DNA of 64,000 nucleotides, taken from AP-15 sp963703745 (GTDB taxonomy: Bacteria; Pseudomonadota; Alphaproteobacteria; ATCC43930; CGMCC-115725). Made by a program: the position numbers and the translations under genes. The notes beneath the pieces were generated by a model. It was not told the origin of the DNA. It searched no databases and worked only from the letters and a program-made list of their open reading frames with translations. The first letter of the stretch is position 1. Each line of letters starts with the position of its first letter. Positions 1 through 9,246 of the stretch are shown here, piece by piece. The DNA lies in NCBI GenBank assembly GCA_963703745.1, contig CAVPFL010000003.1, positions 744,001 through 808,000 of the forward strand, written 5' to 3'.

Positions 1-697
1 ACACCTCGAGCGCGCTCGCCACCCAACAGGCGAGGTGAATTAGGAAACCGCTCCACAAACCGGCTGTGCGCCGATAGATGCGGCCGAGCTCGGTATGAAC
101 CGAGACGACGCCGGCGGCGGTTCGGTCGGCCCAGCCTCGCCCGAGTGCTCGAGCGAAACGATCGAATAGGGCAAAGCCATGACGCTGGACAACCACGAGT
201 GCAATCGCGATCAGCGCGGCCGCGCCTATTCCCGCTGTAATCGGAAGGACGACGGGCGAGGCGGGCCGTAAACGGAGCAGCAGAAAGACGCCAAGGGCGG
301 TGTAGGCCAGCTTGGCAAAGAATTCGAGGGTGAGATCAACAATCGTGCTCGCCGCGGCGACCAGGCCCGGCACTCCCGCTATGGTCACCGCGCGTGCGCC
401 AAGCACGCTCCCGCCCATCTGGGACAATGGCAGGACTTCCGAGCCCGCGTCACGAGTCAACCGACCCCAGATGAAAACCCACGCGGGCGCGCCGGGAACG
501 AGCGCCCACCAAGCGATCCCCATGACCGCGATCAGCGCCAAGTGGATCAAGCAAACTACCGCGAACCCACCCCAGCCGATCGCAACCAGCGACCGGATCA
601 CGGCATCGGCGCCGAAATGGACGACGAGCGCCCCAATCGCTGCCAACCCGACGGCCGCGCCGACGATCGGAACGAATCTCAGGCGTTCGCTTCGCAC
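1..697 (-). CDS. HpnL-like / lysylphosphatidylglycerol synthase TM-region family membrane protein (3' end beyond window)
   Basis: Reading the minus strand from a GTG at 697 gives an uninterrupted frame of 232 codons that leaves the window. It encodes several hydrophobic segments (for example VGLAAIGALVVHFGADAV) and the pattern WW..LVPG.P...F.WGRL.RDA..EVLPLSQMGG, followed by a VDLTLEFF segment. This is typical of the LPG-synthase TM-region/UPF0104 superfamily and especially of the HpnL-like branch often found with hopanoid genes. An in-frame TAG lies four codons before the GTG, so the start cannot be much further upstream. The protein is an inner-membrane protein; its substrate cannot be told from sequence. 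No hopanoid gene is visible beside it, so the HpnL assignment rests on the motif only. Confidence 0.6.
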   Translation of the reverse strand, partial: MRSERLRFVPIVGAAVGLAAIGALVVHFGADAVIRSLVAIGWGGFAVVCLIHLALIAVMGIAWWALVPGAPAWVFIWGRLTRDAGSEVLPLSQMGGSVLGARAVTIAGVPGLVAAASTIVDLTLEFFAKLAYTALGVFLLLRLRPASPVVLPITAGIGAAALIAIALVVVQRHGFALFDRFARALGRGWADRTAAGVVSVHTELGRIYRRTAGLWSGFLIHLACWVASALEV

Positions 698-779
698 GAT
701 GGCGTGCTACCCGCCCGAGCCATGGAAGAGACTATGACGAGACTATGATAGAGGTTGCGAAATCCCGCGGGCCGGCAAA

Positions 780-1181
780 TTAACCGGCCGGACGGCGGGG
801 CCGAAGCGCCTCGCGGAATGCTTGCGGCACCGGAATATTCGGCGTCGCTTCGCATTGCTTCATTACCTGGCCGACATTCTCGTCGATCTTGCCGACATCG
901 ATGACGTGTATCTCCGCCTTAGCAGCTAAATAGCCGTAATAAAACATTGCCGCTGCGGCTCGGTCGTCGTCGGCGGCACCGAGCAGGTCGGAACAGCGAA
1001 CCCGCTCGACCTGCCACAGGCCAGGGGCGATTTGCGCCTCGGAGGAAGCCGGCACCGAAGGGGCGGGCGCGGGGGCGGCTGCCGGAACGGGAGCTACAGC
1101 GGTCTGTACCGGTTGCTGCTCTTGCGGAGCGCACGACGCGAGCCAGAGCGCCAATGGAACGGGCAGGAACCGCATGTTCAT
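780..1181 (-). CDS. HdeA/HdeB-like small lipoprotein
   Basis: The 133-residue product starts with a short signal peptide ending in the lipobox LASC (lipidated Cys at residue 17). A Pro/Ala-rich linker (about residues 18-50) and a C-terminal domain with two cysteines (RCSDLLGA and MKQCEATP) follow, spaced as in the HdeA family. HdeA proteins are small periplasmic, often acid-stress-related chaperones with one disulfide. Here a lipid anchor and linker would tether the domain to a membrane. A purine-rich site (GGGGCGAGAG) precedes the ATG. It lies on the same strand as the glycine-zipper gene upstream. Chaperone activity is inferred from the family. Confidence 0.75.
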   Translation of the reverse strand: MNMRFLPVPLALWLASCAPQEQQPVQTAVAPVPAAAPAPAPSVPASSEAQIAPGLWQVERVRCSDLLGAADDDRAAAAMFYYGYLAAKAEIHVIDVGKIDENVGQVMKQCEATPNIPVPQAFREALRPRRPAG

Positions 1182-1232
1182 CTCTCGCCCCTTAGATTGG
1201 CGTCGGCCAGCGGATCGGCCCTCGGGCCGGAA

Positions 1233-1529
1233 TCAATAACAATACCCGGAGCTGCGTGCCGTGCCCCGGCGGATAGCGCCGCCGACCGCCCCTACGCCCG
1301 CACCAATCGCCGCACCGCGCCCCGCGTTTCCCCCGATCGCTCCGAACAGCGCACCTCCGGCCGCACCTCGGGCGGCCCCGCGCAACGGCCCAGGCGTCAC
1401 CGCTTGGCACGGCGGCCGCCCGTAATAATTCGGCGGCGGATAATATTGCGCATATTGAGGAGCTGCTGAGGCTGGAATTGCAGCAAGAATCCAAACCGCT
1501 GTGCAACAGGAGATTATGAAACGAACCAT
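1233..1529 (-). CDS. Exported glycine-zipper protein
   Basis: The 98-residue product has a signal peptide (MVRFIISCC...PASA, cut near residue 22), a Tyr/Pro-rich stretch, and a Gly/Ala zipper (GAARGAAGGALFGAIGG and following repeats) able to form a membrane-inserting helical hairpin. Such proteins sit in the cell envelope and are of unknown function. The start at 1529 is chosen because GGAG lies 6 nt before its ATG; an upstream in-frame ATG at 1565 lacks such a site and would bury the signal peptide. It resembles in design, not in sequence, the glycine-zipper protein at 54022-54318. Confidence 0.65.
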   Translation of the reverse strand: MVRFIISCCTAVWILAAIPASAAPQYAQYYPPPNYYGRPPCQAVTPGPLRGAARGAAGGALFGAIGGNAGRGAAIGAGVGAVGGAIRRGTARSSGYCY

Positions 1530-1725
1530 TGCAACTCCGTGCAGCTCCTCGCGAGCCTGAACCATGTTACGACCGCGGTGTATGAACGGCAACGGTCGTC
1601 AAGCAATGATCTCTGCCACCGGTCCTACGACGTACTTATCCGGAGCCCGGTTCACTTGCCGGTTCGAGCGGGCCCGTGCTAGCTTTCTTGGCAGATGCGG
1701 CCTCGAAGCAGGTGAGGAAGAACAG

Positions 1726-2037
1726 ATGGCAGCTGGCAAGGCAGCCGAGACCACCACCGGCGAAGAGGCCGCGATGCAAGCAGTCGCCGCGGCGATGCGG
1801 GACGCGGCGGCAACGGCTTCTGACCATGCCGCCAAAGTCAAAGAATTGGCGAGCGAGGCGGGGGCCACCGCGCTGGAGAGCATCTCGAAGATGGTCTATA
1901 CGGGCTCATATGTACTGGCGTACGGCCTCGTCTACGCTGCGGTATTTGTCGCCCGATCACTGCCGCAGGAGAACCCGATCATGCGAGGGTTTCGCGACGG
2001 CGGACGGGCGGCCATGGGCGAGCTCGATGCCGGGTAG
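1726..2037 (+). CDS. Ala-rich hypothetical protein with one membrane segment
   Basis: The 103-residue product has an Ala-rich amphipathic N-terminal half (about residues 5-55), which may be helical or coiled, and one hydrophobic stretch near residues 65-80 (GSYVLAYGLVYAAVFVA). A short charged tail follows. The start at 1726 is supported by GGTGAGGAAG immediately upstream. The layout recalls small single-pass alphaproteobacterial proteins of DUF883-like type, but I cannot assign a family. It diverges from the glycine-zipper gene to its left. Confidence 0.5.
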   Translation: MAAGKAAETTTGEEAAMQAVAAAMRDAAATASDHAAKVKELASEAGATALESISKMVYTGSYVLAYGLVYAAVFVARSLPQENPIMRGFRDGGRAAMGELDAG

Positions 2038-2133
2038 GCATTTGAGGCGGGCCTGAGGCGGGTGGCTGTCGAGGCCCCATTGCCGCGCCGGTTGACCGGT
2101 CGTTTGACGCGCGTATAGTCGCGACGCCGCGAG

Positions 2134-2219
2134 GCGGGCGTGGCGGAATGGCAGACGCGGCAGACTCAAAATCTGTTGTCCGAGAGGACGTGGGAGTTCA
2201 AGTCTCCCCGCCCGCACCA
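2134..2219 (+). tRNA. tRNA-Leu(CAA)
   Basis: The 86-nt sequence folds as a class II tRNA. The 7-bp acceptor stem starts GCGGGCG and closes with CGCCCGC, then discriminator A and an encoded CCA. The anticodon loop is CTCAAAA (anticodon CAA, reading UUG), the variable arm is long (TGTCCGAGAGGACGT), and the T arm contains GTTCAAGTC. All stems pair. No integrase sits beside it and I see no duplicated 3' end nearby. Confidence 0.95.
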
Positions 2220-2578
2220 CGATGAACCGTGCCGATTGGTTACCGGCGGCACCGCGGCACAAAGGTCGCGGAATATTGCTCCGACCGTACGGGCCCGGTT
2301 AACAGAGCTGCTCCGCCGGACCGCGCTCTGCAATCCACTCTGCGCCGGGCGTTCACCCGCCGCCTATATCGATCTCACCTGTCCGCTCGCCTCCTCCAAG
2401 CGAATGTCGACTGGCTAAGCTTTTAGAACCTTGCAGATGGCGCCCAAAGTGCTGCTCACCGGCATTGATTTTTGACGCCTTTTGGACAGGCGCCTCCGGG
2501 CGCGAGGGGCTAAAATTAATGAGCGGTGCCGCGTCCGAATGGATGATGGCTCGAAGGCCGGTAGAGGGAGCTCGAGTG
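2220..2578. other. Intergenic stretch without a supported gene
   Basis: About 360 bases between tRNA-Leu and the next gene. Short frames exist but none has a convincing ribosome site or recognisable product. No clear terminator follows the tRNA. Confidence 0.4.
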
Positions 2579-3055
2579 GTGAGTGAACGACCGCATGTTT
2601 CAATCTCCGCGCTTCATAAGCAATGGGCGAAACTCGAAGATGAGCACCATCGGCTGGAGATAGCGATCAACGAGGGCCGAACCGCGGGGGCCGACCTGGC
2701 GCCGATGCGCCAACGTCAAATAAAGCTTCTACTCGAAATCACTTCGATCGTTGCCGAAATTCGCGATGCGCCGGCGACGACGACAGAAGACTTTATCGCC
2801 CTGCTCGACGTCGCACTCGAGCACGAACTCGATCTTGCCTGCGACATCGCTTATTATGGGCCAAGCGATTATCCGATGACTGCTCGGCTCCTGAGTGCTT
2901 TGGCAGGCGCCGTTCCGGGGTTTGAATTCAACTCCCTCCGGAGATGGCTGTCGTTGCCGGGTCAGTTTGAGCAGCTGATGGGCGCCGCAACGCCCATTAC
3001 TCCGATACCGGACGAGACCGGCCCGACCGAACCGATCGGGTTTGGTGAGCCGTAG
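2579..3055 (+). CDS. Hypothetical protein with N-terminal coiled coil
   Basis: The product is about 158 residues if translation starts at the GTG at 2579, which follows GAGGGAG by 8 nt. The same frame is open to ATGs at 2519 and 2465, so a longer form is possible. Residues 10-60 are heptad-like and charged (KQWAKLEDEHHRLEIAI...), suggesting a coiled coil. The rest contains a helical domain with DIAYYGPSDYP and ends in a Pro-rich acidic tail. No signal peptide or membrane segment is seen. Family and function not recognised. Confidence 0.5.
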   Translation: MSERPHVSISALHKQWAKLEDEHHRLEIAINEGRTAGADLAPMRQRQIKLLLEITSIVAEIRDAPATTTEDFIALLDVALEHELDLACDIAYYGPSDYPMTARLLSALAGAVPGFEFNSLRRWLSLPGQFEQLMGAATPITPIPDETGPTEPIGFGEP

Positions 3056-3331
3056 CAATCTGAAATATCGGATATAAGGGAGTTGGCAGCGCGTCGGGAG
3101 AGTTTGCTCCGCTGGCGCCTCTACCCCGGTAGCCGCTGAATTCCTGCCTTCCCCTTCGCATCGCCCCGGCGTCGGGTGGAAGGACGGGTAAGCGAATTAT
3201 GATGCGCCGGCCGCACCGTCCACCCTCGACCGCTGTATCTTTTGCCAAGTCATCGAGAGTACCATCAGCGATGCACGGATCTGCACGGGGACTAGATCCG
3301 GTGCACCCGACCCTCCGTGAGAGGCCTTGCG

Positions 3332-4882
3332 ATGCTCGCCTCGGTTCTTCACCTCTCGCGCGCAGCGTTATCTGCCGCGCCCGTGTGGCTCGGTATTGCG
3401 ATAATCGAAATCGGCTGTGCCCCGGCGGATCCGCAATTTCTTGCCCCGGGTATGACGGGCCGCTCACTGCCGAGCTTTGCCGCCGTGGTGGAAGGGGTGA
3501 TGCCAGCCGTAGTCAACGTATCGGCAATTCAACGAGCGAGCAAAATCGCTGCCGATCAAACCGAACTTCCCGCCGGTAGCGCCAAGGATCAGAGCGCACA
3601 AGGCGGGTTGCCGCCTTCGGCGCTCGACGAATTCCTGCGCCGCTTCTTCGAGGAGCGGGGCCGCAAAGGTGCGCCCTTCTCCAGCACCGCCCTGGGGTCG
3701 GGCTTCATCGTCGATCCGAGTGGATACGTCGTCACCGACGATCATGTCGTGGAAAACGCCGACAAGATCATCATAACTCTTCAAGACGGCGGCCAATATT
3801 CGGCTCGAATTGTCGGGCGCGACGCGATGACCGATTTGGCGCTGGTCAAGATCGATACGGAACGACCGCTGCCTCATGTGACGTGGGGCAACAGCGACAC
3901 TACCCGGGTCGGCGATTGGGTGCTCGCGATCGGCAATCCCTTTGGCCTCGACAATACTGTCAGCAGCGGGATTATTTCGGCGCGCGGCCGGGACATCCAT
4001 GCCGGCCCTTACGATGATTTTTTGCAGATCGATGCGGCGATCAATCGGGGCAATTCCGGCGGCCCGACCTTCGACCTCAACGGCAATGTGATCGGCATCA
4101 ACACAGCGATCTACTCGCCCAACGGTGGATCGGTGGGGATTGGCTTCGCCATACCGGCGAACCTTGCAAGGCCGGTGGTCGAGCAATTGAAGGCAAACGG
4201 CAGGGTCGCGCGCGGCTGGCTCGGTGTCCAGATCCAGCAGGTGACGCCGGAGATCGCCGAGAGTTTCGGGCTGCCGAAGCCGGAGGGGGCGCTCGTCGCC
4301 GGAGTGAACGCCGACGGTCCCGCTGCCCGAGCCGGGCTGGCGCAAGGCGACATCATACTCTCGGTCAATGGGCACGACATCTCCAGGATGCGCGAGCTGC
4401 CCCTGGTCGTTGCACAGACCGCAATCGGTGAGACTGCGGCGGTGAAGGTATGGCGCGGAAACGCTGAGACGACTTTACGGCCAGTGATTGGGGAAATGCC
4501 GGAAGGCGCCGAAACCTTGGAAACGAAGCGAGGCGAGCCCGAGGGTCAGCCGTTGGGCCGGCCGGGTGTCATCGGCTTAAAACTCGCGCCGTTGACCCAG
4601 CAGCGCCGCCGGCGGCTGGGGGTACCGCTCAAGGTAAACGGCGTTGTCGTGATGGCGATCGACGAGGACAGCCCGTTCGCCGATGCCGACCTCTTGCCCG
4701 GCGACGTGATCGAGTCAATCAACCAACGCCCGGTCACTTCGCCCGAGGATGCTACTCGCAGGCTACAGGACGCCGCGGCGAGCGGACGCGGAAGCGTAAT
4801 CATGCTGATCAACCGCGATGGCACCGACCACTACCTGGCGATGTCGATCGACAACATCGGCCAAAATCGCCGGAGTGGGTGA
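3332..4882 (+). CDS. DegP/HtrA-family periplasmic serine endoprotease
   Basis: The 516-residue protein has a hydrophobic export segment in the first 30 residues and a trypsin-like domain with the full triad: His about 138 (TDDHVV), Asp about 168 (MTDLALVK) and Ser about 242 in RGNSGGP. Two PDZ domains follow (roughly 295-390 and 415-505). HtrA/Do proteases degrade or refold damaged envelope proteins. The start at 3332 is preferred over the GTG at 3317 because GAGAGG lies 7 nt before it. The motif TDDHVV replaces the commoner TNNHV but keeps the catalytic His. It appears monocistronic, with no two-component partner beside it. Confidence 0.93.
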   Translation: MLASVLHLSRAALSAAPVWLGIAIIEIGCAPADPQFLAPGMTGRSLPSFAAVVEGVMPAVVNVSAIQRASKIAADQTELPAGSAKDQSAQGGLPPSALDEFLRRFFEERGRKGAPFSSTALGSGFIVDPSGYVVTDDHVVENADKIIITLQDGGQYSARIVGRDAMTDLALVKIDTERPLPHVTWGNSDTTRVGDWVLAIGNPFGLDNTVSSGIISARGRDIHAGPYDDFLQIDAAINRGNSGGPTFDLNGNVIGINTAIYSPNGGSVGIGFAIPANLARPVVEQLKANGRVARGWLGVQIQQVTPEIAESFGLPKPEGALVAGVNADGPAARAGLAQGDIILSVNGHDISRMRELPLVVAQTAIGETAAVKVWRGNAETTLRPVIGEMPEGAETLETKRGEPEGQPLGRPGVIGLKLAPLTQQRRRRLGVPLKVNGVVVMAIDEDSPFADADLLPGDVIESINQRPVTSPEDATRRLQDAAASGRGSVIMLINRDGTDHYLAMSIDNIGQNRRSG

Positions 4883-5029
4883 TCCCGTGATCGCGGCAGC
4901 ACCGAGCGATCGACAAGGCTCGCTGCGGCCTTTGATTCCCTCACGGCTGGGATGAAAGGATCGATCGATTGACTTGTGAGCGGCGACGCGGAACGCTACC
5001 GTCTCAGTAGTGCGCAAGGGAGGACAACG

Positions 5030-5242
5030 ATGCCCGATCACGTGTACCGGATCATTGAAGTCGCAGGTTCGTCGGAGAAGAGCATCGAGGATGCGATTCA
5101 AAACGCCGTCAGTAGGGCGTCGCGAACGCTGCGCGGGATCAGCTGGTTCGAGGTGCTCCAGACCCGGGGGCAGGTCGAAGCATCGAAGCTGCAATACCAG
5201 GTCGTTCTCAAAGTCGGGTTCACCCTCGAAGATCCGTCCTGA
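5030..5242 (+). CDS. Dodecin (flavin-storage protein)
   Basis: The 70-residue product begins MPDHVYRIIEVAGSS and has the beta-alpha-beta-beta pattern of dodecins, with the conserved W in RGISWFEV and Q in YQVVLKVGF. Dodecins assemble into hollow dodecamers that bind flavin dimers in the cytosol and buffer free FMN or riboflavin. The start is set by GGGAGG a few bases upstream of the ATG; an upstream in-frame start at 4976 would add 18 atypical residues. It stands alone between the HtrA and DUF3300 genes. Confidence 0.9.
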   Translation: MPDHVYRIIEVAGSSEKSIEDAIQNAVSRASRTLRGISWFEVLQTRGQVEASKLQYQVVLKVGFTLEDPS

Positions 5243-5387
5243 TCGGCTTTGGCGACCGCTAACGTAAGCAGGTCGCCGATCACCGAAAATTGATGCCGCG
5301 CGCCATAACCAAAAGGGTTGATGATTGCGGATAATCTAGGCGCGTGCTCGCGGCGCGCGCAGAGCCGTTACGTAGAGATGGACATAC

Positions 5388-6710
5388 ATGGGTGCGCGTC
5401 TGATCCGAGTCATCGCCGTGGTTCTCGCTGCCACGACCGTTGGCGTCTCGCCGTCGGCTCGCGCGCAGACCGCTTTGACACCCGCGATCGAAACGCCGAC
5501 GCCGCCCTCGGCTGGCCCCTCGGCACCAACGTCCGAAGCCGAACCCCGGACGGCTGAAGCTCCGGTTGCGACGCCTCCTCCAGCAGCCACGCCAGCACCG
5601 GGAGCTGAAATTCCGGCGGCTGAAGTCCCCCCAACAACGCCTCCGCCGGCGAGCGCGCCCACCCTGCGAGCCGAACAGCTCGACCAACTCCTCGCGCCGA
5701 TCGCGCTCTATCCGGACGCTCTGCTCGCCCAGATACTGATGGCGGCGACATATCCGCTAGAAATCGTCAAGGCCGGTCGCTGGTTTCGAGATCCGCGCCA
5801 CGCGGCCTTGTCCGGAGACCAACTCGCAGCGGCGCTTGACGCCGAGACCTGGGATCCCAGCGTCAAGGCTCTGGTGACCGTTCCGCAAATTCTGATGATG
5901 ATGGATGCCAACCTGGACTGGACCGAGGAGCTCGGAGACGCCCTCGTAACGCAACAGGCAGACGTCATGGATACGATCCAACGTCTGCGCCATCAAGCCG
6001 CAGCGGCAGGAACCTTGTGGTCGAATGCCCAGCAGAGCGTGACGGAAGAGGGGCAAGGTATTGTTATCGAGCCAACGAGTTCCGGGTACATCTATCCCCC
6101 GCTCTATAATCCGGCCCTCGTTTACGGCCCCTGGCCGTCCTCGGAATACCCGCCGCTCGATATCGCCCCGTCCGATTATGGCGCCGACTTCGGATCGCCT
6201 TTTGGCATCAGCTTCGGCGCCGGATTTGTCGTCGTGAACAAGATCTGGCCGAGGTGCGCCTTTGACTGGGGGCAACGTCGAATCCGACGCAATGTGCAAA
6301 CCTCGAAAGCGTTCGATCACTCCCGTCCGGGCTCGGAATTGCCCATTTGGCAGCATGACCTAACGCGCCGCCAAGAGGTCGCGTCCTTCAATTTCGGCTC
6401 GCTCGCACCGTTTGGGGTGTTGCGAAATCACCCGGTCTCGGTCGTCGCGTCGCCGCGGATTGCCGTTCCGAGAGTTGCGGGCGGTCCGCCCATGCTTTTA
6501 TCGCACCCAGCTCCGCGCGCGTTCACTCCTAGGCGAATCGGACCGGGAGCTCTCATGCTGCCGGAGCGCCACTTCGCCGGGCGACCGATGATGATGCCTC
6601 AGATGGCGCCCCGGCAGCCCGCCGGATGGTCCATGCCCCGCGCGGCAACACCGTTCAGATCGGCACCCGCGGGTAGCGGTCCTCACTCCGACGGCGCGTC
6701 TCACCGTTGA
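5388..6710 (+). CDS. DUF3300 domain-containing exported protein
   Basis: The 440-residue protein has a signal peptide (to about residue 25) and a long Pro/Ala/Thr linker (about 28-88). The DUF3300 core follows (about 92-235: LLAPIALYPDALLAQILMA, then ETWDPSVKALV, later YIYPPLYNPALVYG). The C-terminal half is Arg/Pro/Met-rich and low in complexity. DUF3300 proteins are exported and uncharacterised. GAGATGGA precedes the start. It converges on the MFS gene, with only 6 bp between the two stop codons. Confidence 0.8.
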   Translation: MGARLIRVIAVVLAATTVGVSPSARAQTALTPAIETPTPPSAGPSAPTSEAEPRTAEAPVATPPPAATPAPGAEIPAAEVPPTTPPPASAPTLRAEQLDQLLAPIALYPDALLAQILMAATYPLEIVKAGRWFRDPRHAALSGDQLAAALDAETWDPSVKALVTVPQILMMMDANLDWTEELGDALVTQQADVMDTIQRLRHQAAAAGTLWSNAQQSVTEEGQGIVIEPTSSGYIYPPLYNPALVYGPWPSSEYPPLDIAPSDYGADFGSPFGISFGAGFVVVNKIWPRCAFDWGQRRIRRNVQTSKAFDHSRPGSELPIWQHDLTRRQEVASFNFGSLAPFGVLRNHPVSVVASPRIAVPRVAGGPPMLLSHPAPRAFTPRRIGPGALMLPERHFAGRPMMMPQMAPRQPAGWSMPRAATPFRSAPAGSGPHSDGASHR

Positions 6711-6716
6711 TTTTGG

Positions 6717-8231
6717 TTAGCGCCCGCGCTGGCGTGCGAGCCAGACCGAGACGACGCCGGTGACCGCCGAAACGATCCCGGCCAAGCGGAAGGTCGCGCA
6801 GAAGGCCGGTAAAAAGCCGCTCGCGGCGGCAGTCCCGTTCGCCAGCGAAGAGCCTTCCAGGCCATGGAAGACGAGGGTGAGCAATGTCGCTCCGGTCACG
6901 ACCCCTAGGGTGCGGGTCAGCATCGCCAGGCTGCCGGCGACGCCGCGGTGCTGGGGCGGTAGAGTCCCCATCACCAGGTCCATATAGGCCACCTGGAAGA
7001 GGCCCACCCCGAAACCTTGCAGCGCTAGCGGCGCGACCATGACGACCGATGGCGCGCCGACGTTCCAGCCGCCGATCAAGAACAGGCCCGTGCCGTTCAG
7101 CATCGCACCCAGGGCGGCGACGCGAGCAGCCGGAAAGCGTTCGATCATCCGACCTGCCAAGGGGGATGCGATAATGCTCCCGATTGAGGAGGTGGCGAGC
7201 GCCGCACCCGCCAGCGGCAACGACAAATCGGTGAAGCGCACCAGATAGTATGGGGCGAACAGCATGACCGCAAAGCTCGTCAGGTAGACCAGCACGCTAG
7301 CCCCGTTGATGGCTGCGAAGTTGCCGATCCGGAAGAAATCGAGGTTGACGATCGGCTGGGCGACCCGGCGCTCCCAGCGCACAAACCCGAAGAAGCTCGC
7401 AGCAGCGATTCCGGAGAATGCAATCAGCGGGAAGAGCTGTCGCTCCGGGTGCTGCAGCTGATTGAAGGTGAGCAGCAACGTGCTGATCGCCAGCGCCAGG
7501 AGTCCGGCCCCGGCGATGTCGACCGGTTCACGGCGCCCTCGACGCGGCGCCGCCGGGAGCCCTTCGAGGAACGCGAGCGCCGTCACGGCGATTGGGGCGC
7601 GGAACCAGAACACCGCGGGCCAGCCCCAGCGGTCGACCAGCAGCCCGCCGAGTAGCGGCCCGCCAGCCGAGCCTAGCGCATACATCATCGTGAACATGGC
7701 GAGCGCTCGGCCGCGCCGGTCTTCGGGAAACAAGCCGGTCACTAACGCGGGGGCGCAGCTGAGGATCAAAGCGGCTCCGATGCCTTGCAGAACCCGGCAA
7801 AAGAGGAGCCAGCCAAAGCTCGGCGCCGCCGCGCAGCAGACAAAGGCTACCGCATTCCACAACAGGCCGGCGCGAAACACCCGGCCGTGGCCGAAAACAT
7901 CGCCGACCCGCCCGCAGGCGAGCATCAGGCTCGCATGGGTCAGGACATAGCAAATGACGACCCACTGGATCATCTCGATCGGCAGCCCAAAGCTCCCGGT
8001 GATGTCGGGAAAGGCGATGTTGACCGCGCTGTCGAGCGGGACGACCGACGTACCGAGGCCGATCAGCGCAAGCCGCAACCATTGCCGCGCCGTCATCCCG
8101 GGCCATGCTGTCGAGCGGGTTTCTGCCAGAGACCCCGGTTCCGTATTCACGACGGCAATTGTGGCAGAGGAACGATGCTCGGAGCGCTCTTTTAGGGGAA
8201 AAATTTTTGCCAGAGACGCGTCATGGGACAA
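6717..8231 (-). CDS. DHA2-type MFS transporter (drug:H+ antiporter family)
   Basis: The product is up to 504 residues, with about 14 hydrophobic segments. The DHA2 signatures are LDSAVNIAFPDI in the first membrane helix, GRVGDVFGHGRVF (motif A) and RVLQGIGAALI, with PEDRRGRALA in the loop after helix 4. Members export drugs, dyes or metabolites in exchange for protons. The first 45 residues are hydrophilic and start from a TTG; translation may really begin at an internal GTG or at ATG codon 46 (MTARQWLRL), since no start has a convincing ribosome site. No TetR or MarR regulator is adjacent. Confidence 0.85.
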   Translation of the reverse strand: MSHDASLAKIFPLKERSEHRSSATIAVVNTEPGSLAETRSTAWPGMTARQWLRLALIGLGTSVVPLDSAVNIAFPDITGSFGLPIEMIQWVVICYVLTHASLMLACGRVGDVFGHGRVFRAGLLWNAVAFVCCAAAPSFGWLLFCRVLQGIGAALILSCAPALVTGLFPEDRRGRALAMFTMMYALGSAGGPLLGGLLVDRWGWPAVFWFRAPIAVTALAFLEGLPAAPRRGRREPVDIAGAGLLALAISTLLLTFNQLQHPERQLFPLIAFSGIAAASFFGFVRWERRVAQPIVNLDFFRIGNFAAINGASVLVYLTSFAVMLFAPYYLVRFTDLSLPLAGAALATSSIGSIIASPLAGRMIERFPAARVAALGAMLNGTGLFLIGGWNVGAPSVVMVAPLALQGFGVGLFQVAYMDLVMGTLPPQHRGVAGSLAMLTRTLGVVTGATLLTLVFHGLEGSSLANGTAAASGFLPAFCATFRLAGIVSAVTGVVSVWLARQRGR

Positions 8232-8483
8232 AATATCATTCTTATCATCCGCTTACGATAAGGTTGGGGCGGTTCTCGGATCCCCTTCGCAGGGGAATTT
8301 TGACAGCGCTTTGACGCCAAAAACCCTGCAAATGAGGGCTTGGCAGGGGAGGATTGGGGCGGCTCGAAATATGGCATTTCCCGGGCGCAAATGGGGCAGA
8401 CAGGACCCCGGCATCCCATCAATGCAAAACGGCATACGTCCCGATTTTGTCGCCAAGATGGCGGGGTCGGCTAATGTGGGTCC

Positions 8484-8688
8484 CTAATGGGCGCCCTCGG
8501 GTATGGGGCCGCGCTCGAGCGCCGGGTTATGCCCGAGGATCAACACCAGGATGGCCGACAGGAACGGAAAGAACGCGACGACCAGGAGGCCGGCGGTGAA
8601 GCCGCCGGTCGCGTCCTTCAAATAGCCCATCGCGTAGGGTGCCGCAAACCCGGCAAGGTTGCCGATCGAATTGATCAGGGCGATGCCG
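8484..8688 (-). pseudogene. Orphan 3' end of an MFS transporter gene (205-bp duplicate of 11411-11615)
   Basis: This stretch encodes the last about 65 residues of an MFS protein (from ALINSIGNLAGFAAPYAMG to the stop). It matches the 3' end of the intact transporter gene at 11411-12700 in the same orientation with only about three base differences. Identity ends abruptly at 8688, where RAYT sequence begins. There is no transporter coding sequence upstream, so it is a fragment. Confidence 0.85.
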
Positions 8689-8695
8689 GCCGGAC

Positions 8696-9073
8696 CTACT
8701 GGCGGCGGCACGCTATCGCGCTCAATCCAGTAGCCGCAGGGCTGGTGAGCCATGCCTGGGACTGGCTGTGGTCGAGCGCCCGCGCCCATCTCGCGGGCGA
8801 GGATGACAAGCTGGCAACGACGGTGCCGTTGCGCGCTTATCCCCGATTTTATAGCCCTTCTCGCTGCGTCGGCCGATCCTGCGACGACGGCTCGGATCGA
8901 GCGGGCGCTGGCGATCGGGCGACCGCTGGGGCGCCGGGGTGGATCGCTGCGTTCGAGCGGTGGCTCAGCCGCCCCCTCGCACCCGGCGACCCGGACCAAA
9001 GCCGCGAGTGGACCGTGCACCCGAGCGGCAGCCGCGGCTGCCGCTGATTCAAGTAGACTGTTACCGTAACCCA
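8696..9073 (+). pseudogene. 5'-truncated REP-associated tyrosine transposase (RAYT) remnant
   Basis: Shifting frames encode the C-terminal half of a RAYT/Y1 transposase: LAAARYIALNPVAAGLV, DWLWSSARAHLAG, ADPATTARIERALA and GRPLG, ending in a CHRNP-like tail. The catalytic HUH and Tyr region is absent. The same segment occurs, more complete, at 10723-11270. A missing CA in ARYIAL and other indels break the frame. Confidence 0.75.
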
Positions 9074-9156
9074 ATGCGGAGGCGGCGGGCAGCTGGAGTG
9101 TGACCGGTGCCCTCCGGCCATATGTCATCTCGACGTTGTCGAAAAAAATCGGACGA

Positions 9157-9172
9157 TGTGAACCGGCTCACA
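9157..9172. promoter_or_regulatory. CRP/FNR-type palindromic operator upstream of the peroxidase gene
   Basis: TGTGA-N6-TCACA, a perfect match to the CRP half-site pair with 6-bp spacing, lies 75 bp before the peroxidase ATG. The spacer is ACCGGC. A nearly identical site occurs at 15571-15588. Binding is inferred from the consensus. Confidence 0.5.
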
Positions 9173-9246
9173 CTCAGGCTGATCGCGGCGAGCTATAGGG
9201 CTTCTCCGACAGGCAGTCGGACATATGATGCGAAAGGAACCTCGAG

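Noticed and set aside
2134..2219. tRNA-Leu as an island attachment site
   Set aside because: No integrase adjoins it and no repeat of its 3' end was found downstream.
9060..9246. RAYT-associated REP array beside the RAYT remnants
   Set aside because: No REP palindrome was found adjoining either remnant; the only palindrome there is the CRP-type site.
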